From: JBFIHZ01 sp041601535
GTDB taxonomy: Bacteria > Pseudomonadota > Gammaproteobacteria > Xanthomonadales > SZUA-36
Direction: 5' to 3'
Assembly (NCBI GenBank): GCA_041601535.1
Contig: JBFIHZ010000020.1
Location: forward strand, 1 to 23,133
DNA length: 23,133 bases
Below the pieces are notes generated by a model. That model worked only from the letters and a program-made list of their open reading frames with translations, had not been told where the DNA came from and did not search any database. Positions 1 through 7,726 of the stretch are shown here, one piece after another. How positions within the stretch are numbered: position 1 is the first letter of the stretch; the number at the start of each line of letters is the position of its first letter. A program made the translations under genes and the position numbers.

Positions 1-43
1 ACCAACCGGTCCGGGCGGCCAGGCCGAAGCAGGCGCCGCCTGA
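1..43 (+). CDS. rnfB: RnfB C-terminal tail (partial)
   Basis: Only the last 13 codons are in the window, read from position 2 and ending in TGA at 41-43; they give a Gly/Ala/Pro-rich tail (PTGPGGQAEAGAA). The stop overlaps the rnfC start as TGATG, the tight junction expected between rnfB and rnfC. RnfB is the ferredoxin-like iron-sulfur subunit of the Rnf complex. The identity rests on position just before rnfC and on the low-complexity tail; none of its cluster motifs are visible here. Confidence 0.6.
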   Translation, partial: PTGPGGQAEAGAA

Positions 44-1659
44 TGCAGGCCAGCCGCTACGAGCAGGCCAAATTGGCCGGAGAAAAACTGCATCATTTCC
101 ACGGCGGTCTGCGGCTGCGTCATAACAAAAAAATTGCCTGCCAGACCCCGCTGGAGCTCGCCCCGTTACCGCCACGCCTGTCCATTCCACTGTTACAACA
201 TGCCGGCAGTGAAGCCACTCCGCTGGTGCAGGTCGGCCAACACGTGCTGAAGGGCGCGCCAATCGCTCACTACCCCCCACCCGACCGCGGACTGGTGCAT
301 GCCAGCACATCGGGCACGGTGACTGCGATCAGCCGTCAGGCCATCTCTCACCCGGCCGGCCTGCAGGGTCTGTGCGTGATACTGAAACCTGATGGCCTGG
401 ACCAATGGATGCCCTTGCAACCCAGGCCCGACTGGCCGTCCACGGCACCACAGGAACTGCGTGAGGCCATCCACGCCTGCGGCATTGTCGGGCTGGGGGG
501 CGCAGTTTTTCCAACCGGCAGGAAAGTAGACGAAGCCAGCGAACGTGGCATTCATACCCTGATACTCAATGGTGCCGAATGCGAGCCATACATCAGCTGT
601 GACGAGATGCTGATGCGTGAGCAACCCGGCAAAATTGTCAGCGGCGCCGCCATCCTGTTACGGGCCAGCGGCGCCTCCAGGGCCATCATCGCCATTGAAG
701 ACCAGATGGGCGCGGTGTTTACCGCGCTGCAAACAGCCATCGACGCTGCCGGCGATCCGCGCATCAAACTGGTCAAGGTCACCACTATCTACCCGGAGGG
801 CGGCGAGCGGCAGCTGATCCAGGTGCTGACCGGGCTGGAAGTGCCCATAGGCCAGCGCCCCACGGACCTGGGCCTGCTGTGCCAGAATGTTGCGACCGCG
901 ACCGCAGTGGCTGATGCCATCCTGCAGGGAAAGCCGCTGGTAGAGCGGATTGTCACCGTCACCGGCAACGGAGTGCAGCGCCCGCGCAACGTCATCGCCG
1001 CCTTTGGCACGCCGTTCGCCAGCCTGGTGGATATGTGCGGGGGCTACAGCGAGGATGCGGCGCGGCTGGTGCTGGGCGGGCCGATGATGGGTTATGCCCT
1101 GTCTTCGGATCAGAACCCGGTCATCAAGGCAGCCAATTGCCTGCTGGTACTGACCCATGATGACATCCGCCCGGCCCAGCCGGAAATGCCCTGCATCAAT
1201 TGCGGTGAATGCGCGCGGGTATGTCCGGCCGTGCTTTTGCCCCAGCAGTTGCACTGGCAAATCCGCAACGGCCTGCTGGATGACGCATCTGGCTATGGCC
1301 TGCGAGAGTGTATTGAATGCGGCTGCTGCGATTATGTCTGTCCCAGCCACATTCCGCTGGTCGAGTGGTTCCGTTTCGGTAAATCGGAATTGCGCGGGCT
1401 GGCACAGGAACGCCAGCAGGCGGCCAGTGCCAAAAGCCGTTTCGAGGCGCGGGAACAGCGTTTGCTGCGCATCAAACAGGAACGCAGCCAGCGCATGGAA
1501 GAAAAAAAGCGGGCCTTGAAATCGAGCGCCGACAAGCAAAGCAAAATCGCAGCGGCATTAAGCCGCGCGCAGGCACGCGCGGCGTCCCGGGAACCCGGCC
1601 AGACCGATGCCGCGAGCCCGCAAAAGCCGGACAAGGACGACCATGAACCGCAAGTTTGA
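43..1659 (+). CDS. rnfC: Rnf complex subunit RnfC
   Basis: This is the peripheral subunit of the Rnf membrane complex that binds FMN and NAD(H) and passes electrons between NADH and ferredoxin, coupled to ion movement. The protein has 538 residues. The middle holds the Rossmann-like and flavin-binding part (GLGGAVFPTGRK; NGAECEPYISCDE). Two 4Fe-4S motifs follow: CINCGECARVCP starting at Cys384 and CIECGCCDYVCP starting at Cys423. The tail after about residue 450 is charged, rich in Arg, Lys, Ala and Gln and probably coiled. It is much shorter than the long repeat tail of E. coli RsxC (about 740 residues), so the total length is small but usual for many RnfC proteins. The ATG overlaps the rnfB stop, and the gene end overlaps the rnfD start. 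Confidence 0.96.
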   Translation: MQASRYEQAKLAGEKLHHFHGGLRLRHNKKIACQTPLELAPLPPRLSIPLLQHAGSEATPLVQVGQHVLKGAPIAHYPPPDRGLVHASTSGTVTAISRQAISHPAGLQGLCVILKPDGLDQWMPLQPRPDWPSTAPQELREAIHACGIVGLGGAVFPTGRKVDEASERGIHTLILNGAECEPYISCDEMLMREQPGKIVSGAAILLRASGASRAIIAIEDQMGAVFTALQTAIDAAGDPRIKLVKVTTIYPEGGERQLIQVLTGLEVPIGQRPTDLGLLCQNVATATAVADAILQGKPLVERIVTVTGNGVQRPRNVIAAFGTPFASLVDMCGGYSEDAARLVLGGPMMGYALSSDQNPVIKAANCLLVLTHDDIRPAQPEMPCINCGECARVCPAVLLPQQLHWQIRNGLLDDASGYGLRECIECGCCDYVCPSHIPLVEWFRFGKSELRGLAQERQQAASAKSRFEAREQRLLRIKQERSQRMEEKKRALKSSADKQSKIAAALSRAQARAASREPGQTDAASPQKPDKDDHEPQV

Positions 1660-2674
1660 CACCCGCGGTGCCCCGCACATCCCGCCGCCCAGCACGGTCG
1701 GTGGTGTTATGCGCCTGGTGCTGTACGCCCTGCTGCCCGGCATTGCTGCCCATGCATGGTTTTTCGGTCCGGGTGTGCTGGTGCAAATCCTGCTGGCCAG
1801 CCTGTTCGCGCTGGCGTTCGAAGCGGCCATGCTGCGTGTACGGGGCCAGCCCCTGCGCCTGTTCCTGAGCGATGGCAGCGCGGTGGTGACCGCAGTGCTG
1901 TTTGCTTTGTGCATTCCATCGCTGGCTCCGTGGTGGGTGGCCTGCGTCGGCATGCTGTTTGCCATTGTGCTGGCCAAGCACCTGTATGGCGGCCTGGGAC
2001 ACAATGTGTTCAACCCGGCCATGGTCGGCTACGTGGTGGTGCTGATCAGTTTTCCACAGGCCCTCACCCAGTGGCTGCTGCCCATCAGTGTGGCAGCACA
2101 ACCAATGAGTCTGGCTGACAGCCTGACGACCATCTTCAGCGGTCAGTTGCCGTCCCACCTGGCGTGGGACAGCATCAGCCAGGCCACACCGCTGGATGCG
2201 ATGCGCACCAGCGTCGCCAGCGGCCAGACCATCGAAGAGGCTCGTCAATCCGTGGTATTTGGTGACTTTGGCGGCCGCGGCTGGGAGTGGATTGCCAACT
2301 TTTACGCGCTGGGCGGGTTGTGGTTGATGTGGAAACGGGTAATCAGCTGGCACGTGCCCGCCACCATGATCGGCAGCGTGCTTGTGCTGGGCCTGGCCGC
2401 ATATGTTACCGACCCTGGCAATAATCCATCGCCGATGCAACACGTTTTCTCCGGCGCGCTGGTGCTCGGCGCATTTTTCATCGCCACCGATCCGGTCAGC
2501 GGTTGTACCAGCACCCGCGGCCGGCTGGTATTTGGCGCCGGTGTCGGCATACTGACACTGGTGATCCGGCGCTGGGGCGGATACCCGGACGGGGTCGCTT
2601 TCGCCGTGCTGCTGATGAATATGGCCGCGCCTCTGATTGACCGCTATACGCGGCCACGGGTTTATGGTGAATAA
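1643..2674 (+). CDS. rnfD: Rnf complex membrane subunit RnfD
   Basis: An integral membrane subunit of Rnf that carries covalent FMN. I chose the ATG at 1643 (MNRKFDTRGAP), which gives 343 residues and a 17-nt overlap with rnfC; an in-frame ATG at 1607 would add an unlikely basic stretch. There are many hydrophobic segments, and family signatures include KHLYGGLGHNVFNPAMVGYV, ISQATPLDAMRTSV and GGYPDGVAFAVLLMN. Thr182 in SQATPL sits where the family carries phosphoester-linked FMN, by analogy with E. coli RsxD. The protein ends RPRVYGE, like its homologues. It lies between rnfC and rnfG in the operon and overlaps rnfG by 11 nt. Confidence 0.96.
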   Translation: MNRKFDTRGAPHIPPPSTVGGVMRLVLYALLPGIAAHAWFFGPGVLVQILLASLFALAFEAAMLRVRGQPLRLFLSDGSAVVTAVLFALCIPSLAPWWVACVGMLFAIVLAKHLYGGLGHNVFNPAMVGYVVVLISFPQALTQWLLPISVAAQPMSLADSLTTIFSGQLPSHLAWDSISQATPLDAMRTSVASGQTIEEARQSVVFGDFGGRGWEWIANFYALGGLWLMWKRVISWHVPATMIGSVLVLGLAAYVTDPGNNPSPMQHVFSGALVLGAFFIATDPVSGCTSTRGRLVFGAGVGILTLVIRRWGGYPDGVAFAVLLMNMAAPLIDRYTRPRVYGE

Positions 2675-3320
2675 GCCAGTGGACAGCAACAGCTGGCGTA
2701 GCGCGTTGGCGCTGGGGCTGATTGCCATCCTGGGCACGGCCCTGCTGGCCGTGGTCAATCAGCTGACGCGCGATCGCATCGACGAACAGGAGCGGCGTGC
2801 CGTGCTGAAACAGCTGGAGCAACTGGTGCCGGCCCAGCGCTACGACAATGCAATGCATGATGATGTGTACACCTTTGTGGACAGCCGCTGGTTTCCGGGC
2901 GACCAGCTTGTCACCGTGTATCGGGCGCGCCGGCAGGGCCAGCCGGTGGCGGCGGTGTTCCGGCTGCTGGCCAGGGATGGTTACAACGGTGACATCAGGC
3001 TATTGGTTGGCGTCAATGTCAACGGCACCCTGGCCGGCGTCCGGGTCATTTCACACAAGGAAACCCCGGGCCTGGGCGACGCAATTGAAACCAGCCGCAG
3101 CAACTGGATACTGGATTTTGACGGCCGTTCGCTGGACCAGCCGCAATTGCGCGACTGGGCAGTGAAGCGGGACGGCGGAGTTTTCGACCAGTTCACCGGT
3201 GCCACCATTACACCCAGGGCTGTAGTTAACGCGGTGCGGCGGACGCTCGAGTACTATGCCGATCACCGGGATGCAGTATTCTCGCGGCTCGCGGAACCTC
3301 CCACGGCGAAGGCGAATTGA
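2664..3320 (+). CDS. rnfG: Rnf complex FMN-binding subunit RnfG
   Basis: A membrane-anchored subunit with a periplasmic FMN domain. It has 218 residues from the ATG at 2664 (MVNKPVDSN), inside the end of rnfD. One N-terminal membrane helix is present (about residues 12-32, SALALGLIAILGTALLAVVNQ). The flavinylation motif DQFTGATIT is at residues 175-183, so Thr183 is the expected FMN attachment site; the attachment would need an ApbE-type flavin transferase, which is not in this window. The segment SHKETPGLGDAIE is also typical of RnfG/NqrC. A start further upstream at 2637 would overlap rnfD more and is less likely. Confidence 0.95.
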   Translation: MVNKPVDSNSWRSALALGLIAILGTALLAVVNQLTRDRIDEQERRAVLKQLEQLVPAQRYDNAMHDDVYTFVDSRWFPGDQLVTVYRARRQGQPVAAVFRLLARDGYNGDIRLLVGVNVNGTLAGVRVISHKETPGLGDAIETSRSNWILDFDGRSLDQPQLRDWAVKRDGGVFDQFTGATITPRAVVNAVRRTLEYYADHRDAVFSRLAEPPTAKAN

Positions 3321-3341
3321 CAGCAACGAGATGATGCAGCG

Positions 3342-4046
3342 ATGAACACAACGGACTATTCCCGGATACTGGCCAATGGTGTATGGCACCAGAATACCGG
3401 CCTGGTGGTCCTGCTGGGATTGTGCCCGCTGCTGGCGGTGACGGGCACCGTGATCAACGGTCTCGGCCTGGGGCTGGCCACCCTGCTCACGCTGATAACC
3501 ACCAATCTGGCGGTATCCCTTGCACGGGGAGTTATCCGGCCGGAAATCCGCATTCCAGCCTATGTGCTGATTATCGCGTCTACCGTTACCGTCATACAGA
3601 TGCTGATGCAGGCCTGGTGGCATGAGCTGTATCAGGTGCTGGGCATTTTCATTCCCCTGATCGTCACCAACTGCGCCATCATTGGCCGTGCCGAGGCGTT
3701 TGCCTCGCGCAATCCGCCGCTGCCTGCGCTGCTGGACGGTTTCGCCACCGGGCTTGGGTTCTGTCTGACCCTGGTGTTGCTCGGTGGCCTGCGGGAACTG
3801 CTGGGCCGCGGCACACTGTTCAGCCAGGCCCAGTTGATGTTTGGCGCGGCGGGCGAAAACCTGCAATTGCAGGTGATACCCCAGCACCCGGGTTTCCTTA
3901 TCGCCATTCTCCCCCCGGGCGCGTTTATTGGCCTCGGGCTGCTGATCGCCGCCCGCAATGGCCTGCAGGCGCGGGCTGCGAACCGGCGGCTGCGCAGGCC
4001 CAATGGAGACGTGGATGTCCGCACGGTTTCAATGGAAAACACATGA
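3342..4046 (+). CDS. rnfE: Rnf complex membrane subunit RnfE
   Basis: One of the two related six-helix membrane subunits (RnfA and RnfE) that hold an intramembrane iron-sulfur centre in Rnf/Nqr complexes. The protein has 234 residues with about six hydrophobic segments. Typical stretches are NGVWHQNTGLVVLLGLCPLLAV, a half with IFIPLIVTNCAIIGRAEAFAS containing the conserved Cys, and DGFATGLGFCLTLVLLGGLRELLG. A second conserved Cys lies in LGLCPLLAVT near the N-terminus. It starts 21 nt after rnfG and its TGA overlaps the nth ATG by 4 nt (ATGA), so the two are probably translationally coupled. Confidence 0.96.
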   Translation: MNTTDYSRILANGVWHQNTGLVVLLGLCPLLAVTGTVINGLGLGLATLLTLITTNLAVSLARGVIRPEIRIPAYVLIIASTVTVIQMLMQAWWHELYQVLGIFIPLIVTNCAIIGRAEAFASRNPPLPALLDGFATGLGFCLTLVLLGGLRELLGRGTLFSQAQLMFGAAGENLQLQVIPQHPGFLIAILPPGAFIGLGLLIAARNGLQARAANRRLRRPNGDVDVRTVSMENT

Positions 4047-4681
4047 ACAGAGCACAACGCGAAACCTTTTTCAGCAGGCTGCGCGAAATCAACCCGAAGC
4101 CCCAAACCGAACTGGAATACCGGTCGCCGTTTGAGTTACTTATCGCCGTCATACTGTCTGCCCAGGCCACCGATGTGGGCGTCAACAAAGCCACCAGAAA
4201 ATTGTTTCCGGTGGCCAATACCGCGGCAGCCATGCTGGAACTTGGCGAAGATGGACTGAAGCAATACATCCGCACCATCGGCCTGTTTAATTCAAAAGCC
4301 GCCAATATCATCAAGACCTGCACCATCCTGCACAATGAGTACAGTGGAGAAGTTCCCCGCCAGCGGGCGGCCCTGGAAGCACTGCCCGGCGTGGGCCGCA
4401 AGACAGCCAACGTGGTGCTGAATACCGCGTTTGGCGAACCCACCATCGCGGTGGACACGCACATCTTTCGCGTGGCCAACCGCACCGGCCTGGCCAAGGG
4501 AAAGACACCGCTGCAAGTGGAGCAGAAACTGCTGAAGGCTGTGCCGGAAGAATTCCGCCGGGATGCCCATCACTGGTTGATCCTGCATGGCCGCTACACC
4601 TGTAAGGCCCGCAAACCGGATTGCCCGCACTGCATCGTGCGCGATTTGTGCAGTTACCGCAGCAAAACCGGGGCAGACTGA
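4043..4681 (+). CDS. nth: Endonuclease III (DNA glycosylase/AP lyase)
   Basis: A base-excision repair enzyme that removes oxidised pyrimidines and cleaves the resulting abasic site. It has 212 residues, against 211 in E. coli Nth. The helix-hairpin-helix LPGVGRKTANVVLN contains catalytic Lys120, and Asp138 lies in AVDTHIFRV; both numbers equal those of the E. coli enzyme. The C-terminal 4Fe-4S loop is CKARKPDCPHCIVRDLC, with the Cys-x6-Cys-x2-Cys-x5-Cys spacing. It overlaps rnfE by 4 nt, the same rnf(rsx)-nth arrangement as in E. coli. Nothing is truncated. Confidence 0.98.
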   Translation: MNRAQRETFFSRLREINPKPQTELEYRSPFELLIAVILSAQATDVGVNKATRKLFPVANTAAAMLELGEDGLKQYIRTIGLFNSKAANIIKTCTILHNEYSGEVPRQRAALEALPGVGRKTANVVLNTAFGEPTIAVDTHIFRVANRTGLAKGKTPLQVEQKLLKAVPEEFRRDAHHWLILHGRYTCKARKPDCPHCIVRDLCSYRSKTGAD

Positions 4682-4991
4682 AAATAAAACCCGCCCGCTG
4701 CCCCCTGCTTCCCCTCAGCGTGAAAACCGCTCTTACTGCCCATTTTTTACTGACAGGCCAAATGCCTTGTAATAATCCTTTCGTGTTACCGGTCTCCTGC
4801 CCCGAAATCCGGCGATCTTTTTGCTTTTATCAGAAGGGCTGCTAGGCTTTCAGAGAAAGTTCGCTGGCGTGCGGTCGATCAAGCGCGAGAGCAAGCCGGA
4901 AACTTGAGCGGTGTTGGGTGCATTATGTGTACTGAACACGACAAAAGGGCAATCACGCCCCTATTTCATATTATTGTGGAGGTTCCATCGC
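4682..4991 (+). other. 310-nt intergenic region before the RiPP operon
   Basis: No credible gene was found. The end of nth has no clear hairpin plus T-run, so some read-through from rnf-nth is possible. This stretch must hold the promoter of the RiPP operon, but I found no strong sigma-70 pair; a weak AT-rich candidate is AATAAT at about 4771-4776. Near the gene a short GTGT-N5-ACAC repeat and a GGGC-N6-GCCC repeat (within about 4926-4961) precede the ribosome binding site. Related operons in other bacteria are often metal- or ECF-sigma-controlled, but no such box is certain here. Confidence 0.5.
4978..4982 (+). promoter_or_regulatory. Strong ribosome binding site of the RiPP precursor
   Basis: GGAGG lies 9 nt before the ATG at 4992. 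It decides that start over the in-frame upstream codon at 4911, which would put an extra 27 residues before a normal signal peptide. It is the strongest Shine-Dalgarno in the cassette, fitting a highly translated precursor peptide. Confidence 0.75.
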
Positions 4992-5312
4992 ATGTCTGAC
5001 AAAAACATGATCATCAAACCCGTTGCCGCTGCCGTTGGCATGGCATTCGTCGCTTCACTGGCCGTATCCACCAGCGCCATTGCAGCCGATAACCCGTTCG
5101 CCGCGGCGGACCTGGACAGCGGTTACCTGCTGGCCGGTGAAGGTGGTGAAGAAGGCAAATGCGGCGAAGGTAAATGCGGCGACGACAAGGGTGAAGAAGG
5201 TAAGTGCGGCGAAGGTAAATGCGGCGACGACAAGGGCGAAGAAGGTAAATGCGGCGAAGGTAAATGCGGCGACGATAAAGGCGAAGAAGGCAGCTGCGGC
5301 GGCAGTGTCTGA
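4992..5312 (+). CDS. hvfA: Exported Cys-rich RiPP metallophore precursor (oxazolin/bufferin type)
   Basis: A 106-residue precursor peptide. Residues 1 to about 32 form a Sec signal peptide (MIIKPVAAAVGMAFVASLAV..., likely cut after SAIA or AIAA). The stretch DNPFAAADLDSGYLLAGEG follows and resembles the conserved N-terminal part of HvfA-like precursors. Then come three copies of the 15-mer GEEGKCGEGKCGDDK (residues 52-66, 67-81, 82-96) and a final GEEGSCGGSV. Six EGKCG motifs and one EGSCG give Cys 57, 62, 72, 77, 87, 92 and 102. EGKCG is the known modification site of the MNIO-processed, copper-binding oxazolin/bufferin RiPPs, in which Cys becomes a thiooxazole or an oxazolone-thioamide. The next genes encode the maturation proteins. 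The copper role is inferred from the family. The mature peptide would act in the periplasm. Confidence 0.88.
   Translation: MSDKNMIIKPVAAAVGMAFVASLAVSTSAIAADNPFAAADLDSGYLLAGEGGEEGKCGEGKCGDDKGEEGKCGEGKCGDDKGEEGKCGEGKCGDDKGEEGSCGGSV
5145..5279 (+). repeat. Three 45-bp in-frame tandem repeats
   Basis: Three direct copies (5145-5189, 5190-5234, 5235-5279), each encoding the same 15 residues, plus a partial fourth from 5280. The copies differ at only a few third-codon positions (GGC/GGT, AAA/AAG, GAC/GAT), so every difference is silent. This indicates in-frame duplication with the protein sequence kept by selection. The array can be expected to change copy number by slippage or recombination. Confidence 0.93.
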
Positions 5313-5344
5313 TCGCCTGACCCATGGCCGGAGTTGACACGACA

Positions 5345-6214
5345 ATGCCGTTGAACACCGGCACATACCCGGTCCAGGGTGCTGGACTGGGATTGCGGCG
5401 GGCCCTGTTGGGCCCGCTTCAATCCCACCCCATGGAGCCGGTTTCCTTTATGGAAGTCGCGCCGGAAAACTGGATCAACGTGGGCGGGCGTCTGGGCAAA
5501 CAGTTTCGTGCCTACACGGAACGTTTTCCTTTCGTCAGCCACGGACTGTCCTTGTCTCTGGGCGGTCCGGACCCGCTGGACGAAACCTTTTTACACCGTC
5601 TGCGTCATTTCCTGGACGAGCACCAGGTGCGCTGTTACAGCGAACACCTGAGTTACTGCACCGATGGTGGCCACCTGTACGACCTGATGCCCATCCCCTT
5701 TACCGCCGAAGCGGTGAGCTGGGTGGCGCAACGCATCCGCCGGGTGCAGGACACACTGGAACGGCGCATTGCGATAGAGAATGTTTCCTATTACGCCGCG
5801 CCCGGCGCGGACATGAGTGAAATCGAGTTCATCAACGCGGTTCTGGATGAAGCGGATTGCATGCTGCTGCTGGATGTAAACAACATTTATGTCAACAGCG
5901 TCAATCACCGCTACGACCCAATGGAATTCCTCAGAGCCCTGCCGGGTGACCGGATTGCCTACGGTCATATTGCCGGACACTACAACGAGGCGGAAGACCT
6001 GATTGTCGATACCCATGGCGCACGCGTGATTCCCTCCGTGTGGGCCTTGCTGGAAGCAGCTTACGCAACGTTCGGGGTTTTCCCAACCCTGCTGGAACGT
6101 GACTTCAATTTTCCGGAACCCGACGAACTGATGGCCGAAGTCAGCCACATCGCAAACCTGCAAATGGCGCGCCAAAAAGCCCGTGAACAGCATGACCAGC
6201 GCAAACAAGCCTGA
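5345..6214 (+). CDS. hvfB: MNIO (DUF692) RiPP maturase
   Basis: A multinuclear non-heme iron oxidase of the DUF692/MNIO family, which oxidises cysteines of the partner precursor. From the ATG at 5345 it has 289 residues; CGGAG lies 11 nt upstream. An in-frame ATG at 5324 would add 7 residues and has no visible ribosome site. The TIM-barrel signatures are in order: GAGLGLRR, FMEVAPENW, SHGLSLSLGG (His66), CYSEHLSYC (Glu100), IENVSYY (Glu145), LLLDVNNIYVN (Asp177), YGHIAGHY (His208, His212), IVDTHG (Asp222) and LLERDFNFP (Glu252). These are the probable iron ligands by family resemblance. It lies 32 nt after the precursor gene and overlaps hvfC by about 23 nt. Confidence 0.93.
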   Translation: MPLNTGTYPVQGAGLGLRRALLGPLQSHPMEPVSFMEVAPENWINVGGRLGKQFRAYTERFPFVSHGLSLSLGGPDPLDETFLHRLRHFLDEHQVRCYSEHLSYCTDGGHLYDLMPIPFTAEAVSWVAQRIRRVQDTLERRIAIENVSYYAAPGADMSEIEFINAVLDEADCMLLLDVNNIYVNSVNHRYDPMEFLRALPGDRIAYGHIAGHYNEAEDLIVDTHGARVIPSVWALLEAAYATFGVFPTLLERDFNFPEPDELMAEVSHIANLQMARQKAREQHDQRKQA

Positions 6215-6977
6215 ACGGCTGGCCGGTCTGCAAACCGCCTTTGCCGCCCATATCCGTGATCCGGAAAACGTGCCGGCACCCCCGGGCGTCGAAGACCGGC
6301 GCATGCAGGTCTACCGCGAATTGTTTTTCAACAACATTGCCAAGTTCCTGTCGGGAAACTTTCCAGTGCTGCGCAGCCTGTACGATACCGCCGGCTGGAC
6401 CCGGCTGGTACGCGACTTTTACACCGAACACCGCGCCCATACGCCGCTTTTTCCCGAGCTGCCCAAAGAATTTTTACGCTACCTGCAGGAAGGCCGCGCC
6501 GGGCGTGCAGGCGATCCAGCGTTTCTGCTGGAACTGGCACATTACGAGTGGGTCGAACTGGCCCTGTCGCTGGACACGCGGGAACTGCAAGACGTAGCGG
6601 TGGATGGCGAGACCGATTTTCTGCATGGCATACCGGTACTCTCGCCACTCGCCTGGCCACTGAGCTACCGCTTCCCGGTGCATCGCATCAGCCCGGATTT
6701 CCAGCCGGCTGAACCGGCGCAAGAAGCCAGCCACCTGCTGGTCTACCGCAACCGCGACGACCGGGTGAAATTCATGCAGCTCAATGAGGTAAGCCGGCTG
6801 TTGCTGTCATTGATGGCAGAACAACCAGCAGCCAACGGTATCGAGCTGCTCACGCAAGTGGCCGAACGCATACAACACCCAGATCCGGACAAGGTACTGG
6901 AACACGGTGCCCGGCTGATGTCCGACCTGCATGCGCGGGACGTGCTACTGGGCACTCGCGCGTCCTCGTCCGGCTGA
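6192..6977 (+). CDS. hvfC: DUF2063-type RiPP recognition/maturation partner
   Basis: The usual partner of DUF692 maturases, thought to bind the precursor and present it to the enzyme. From the ATG at 6192 it has 261 residues; a GTG at 6183 in the same frame is an alternative. The N-terminal DUF2063 part is recognisable in LQTAFAAHIRDP, DRRMQVYRELFFNN, LSGNFPVLRSLYD, FYTEHRAHTPLFPELPKEFL and LAHYEWVELALSL. The C-terminal part (from about residue 150, VLSPLAWPLSYRFPVHRIS...) resembles a precursor-binding winged domain. No membrane helix or signal peptide is seen, so it should work in the cytoplasm before export. The start overlaps the end of hvfB, indicating coupling. Confidence 0.9.
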   Translation: MTSANKPERLAGLQTAFAAHIRDPENVPAPPGVEDRRMQVYRELFFNNIAKFLSGNFPVLRSLYDTAGWTRLVRDFYTEHRAHTPLFPELPKEFLRYLQEGRAGRAGDPAFLLELAHYEWVELALSLDTRELQDVAVDGETDFLHGIPVLSPLAWPLSYRFPVHRISPDFQPAEPAQEASHLLVYRNRDDRVKFMQLNEVSRLLLSLMAEQPAANGIELLTQVAERIQHPDPDKVLEHGARLMSDLHARDVLLGTRASSSG

Positions 6978-7014
6978 CAACAAGACTGCATAATCAACCC
7001 AGGAGATAGTAAAC

Positions 7015-7674
7015 ATGCTGGACCTGTATGACACCCTGACTTCGCGCCTGCGCGCATCCGGCGAGTATGTCTGGCCTTTGGTACTACGGCTGATCATGTT
7101 CTGGGAGTTCTGGGAATCGGGCATCACCAAGCTGAACGGCAAAAACTGGTTCGCCGACATACCCTGGGCCGACTGGCAAAAAGGCTTTCCCTGGCCGTTT
7201 GATGTCATTTCCACCGACCTTAACTGGTTTGCCGCCACCTGGGGCGAACTGGTATTCGCGGTTATGATCGGGCTGGGGCTGTTTACCCGGTTTGCCGCCA
7301 TTTCGCTGATAGTGATTACCATGGTCGCCACCGCCGCTGTGCACTGGCCGGTCTACTGGGGCAGCCTGGAGGAATTGTGGCAGGGCTATGTGATCACTTC
7401 CAAGGGCCTGGGTAATTACAAGCTGCCGTTGCTGTTCGTGGTCATCCTGTTACCGCTGGTGTTCCACGGTGGTGGCAAACTGAGCCTGGACCACCTGTTA
7501 CTGAAGCTATCCGGCCGCCATCTGTCGGCGCATGACCGGCTGGGCGACTCCACTGCCGCCGCACTGGCCTTGCTGGTGCTGGGGCTTACCCTGATCTTCC
7601 TGGAACCTGCCTGGGGAGCCACCTTTATCGCGCTGGCGCTGCTGACCATAGTGGGCGCGGCATTCCTGCGTTAG
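7015..7674 (+). CDS. DoxX-family membrane protein of the RiPP cassette
   Basis: A 219-residue membrane protein with a good ribosome site (AGGAG at 7001-7005, 9 nt before the ATG). Four or more hydrophobic segments are visible: residues about 22-42 (VWPLVLRLIMFWEFWESGI), 77-110 (ELVFAVMIGLGLFTRFAAIS...), 138-155 (LPLLFVVILLPLVFHGG) and the C-terminal pair from about 180. The segment LRLIMFWEFWESGITKL fits the DoxX start. DoxX proteins are the usual last gene of HvfABC/bufferin cassettes (sometimes named HvfX); their exact role is unsettled and may be electron transfer or quinone-linked oxidation. It starts 37 nt after hvfC, so it is probably in the same operon. Confidence 0.87.
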   Translation: MLDLYDTLTSRLRASGEYVWPLVLRLIMFWEFWESGITKLNGKNWFADIPWADWQKGFPWPFDVISTDLNWFAATWGELVFAVMIGLGLFTRFAAISLIVITMVATAAVHWPVYWGSLEELWQGYVITSKGLGNYKLPLLFVVILLPLVFHGGGKLSLDHLLLKLSGRHLSAHDRLGDSTAAALALLVLGLTLIFLEPAWGATFIALALLTIVGAAFLR

Positions 7675-7726
7675 GCCAGCCAGCCGGCATGAGGCACTCG
7701 CAGCCTGCTGATCTCACCCGGTGATG

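Noticed and set aside
658..1539. Long minus-strand open frame across rnfC
   Set aside because: The plus strand is a clear RnfC with both iron-sulfur motifs; the reverse frame has no recognisable domain and is a GC-rich shadow. The same holds for the minus-strand frame at 1472-2758.
2174..2191. Unusual RnfD flavin motif SQAT instead of SGAT
   Set aside because: E. coli RsxD, as I recall, also reads SQATPLD here, so it is the normal RnfD form.
4898..4905. Sigma-E-like -35 box (GGAAACTT) upstream of the RiPP precursor
   Set aside because: The nearest -10-like sequence is about 24 nt away, too far for a sigma-E promoter.
5145..5300. Repeat array as a CRISPR
   Set aside because: The units are directly adjacent with no unique spacers and they code for protein in frame.
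5123..5542. Minus-strand open frame with a Ser/Pro/His/Leu repeat
   Set aside because: It is the reverse-strand image of the EGKCG repeat array; the plus strand has a clear signal peptide, ribosome site and family match.
7675..7726. Terminator between the DoxX and TraB genes
   Set aside because: Only a 5-bp palindrome (TCACC-C-GGTGA) is present, with no T-run; too weak to call.
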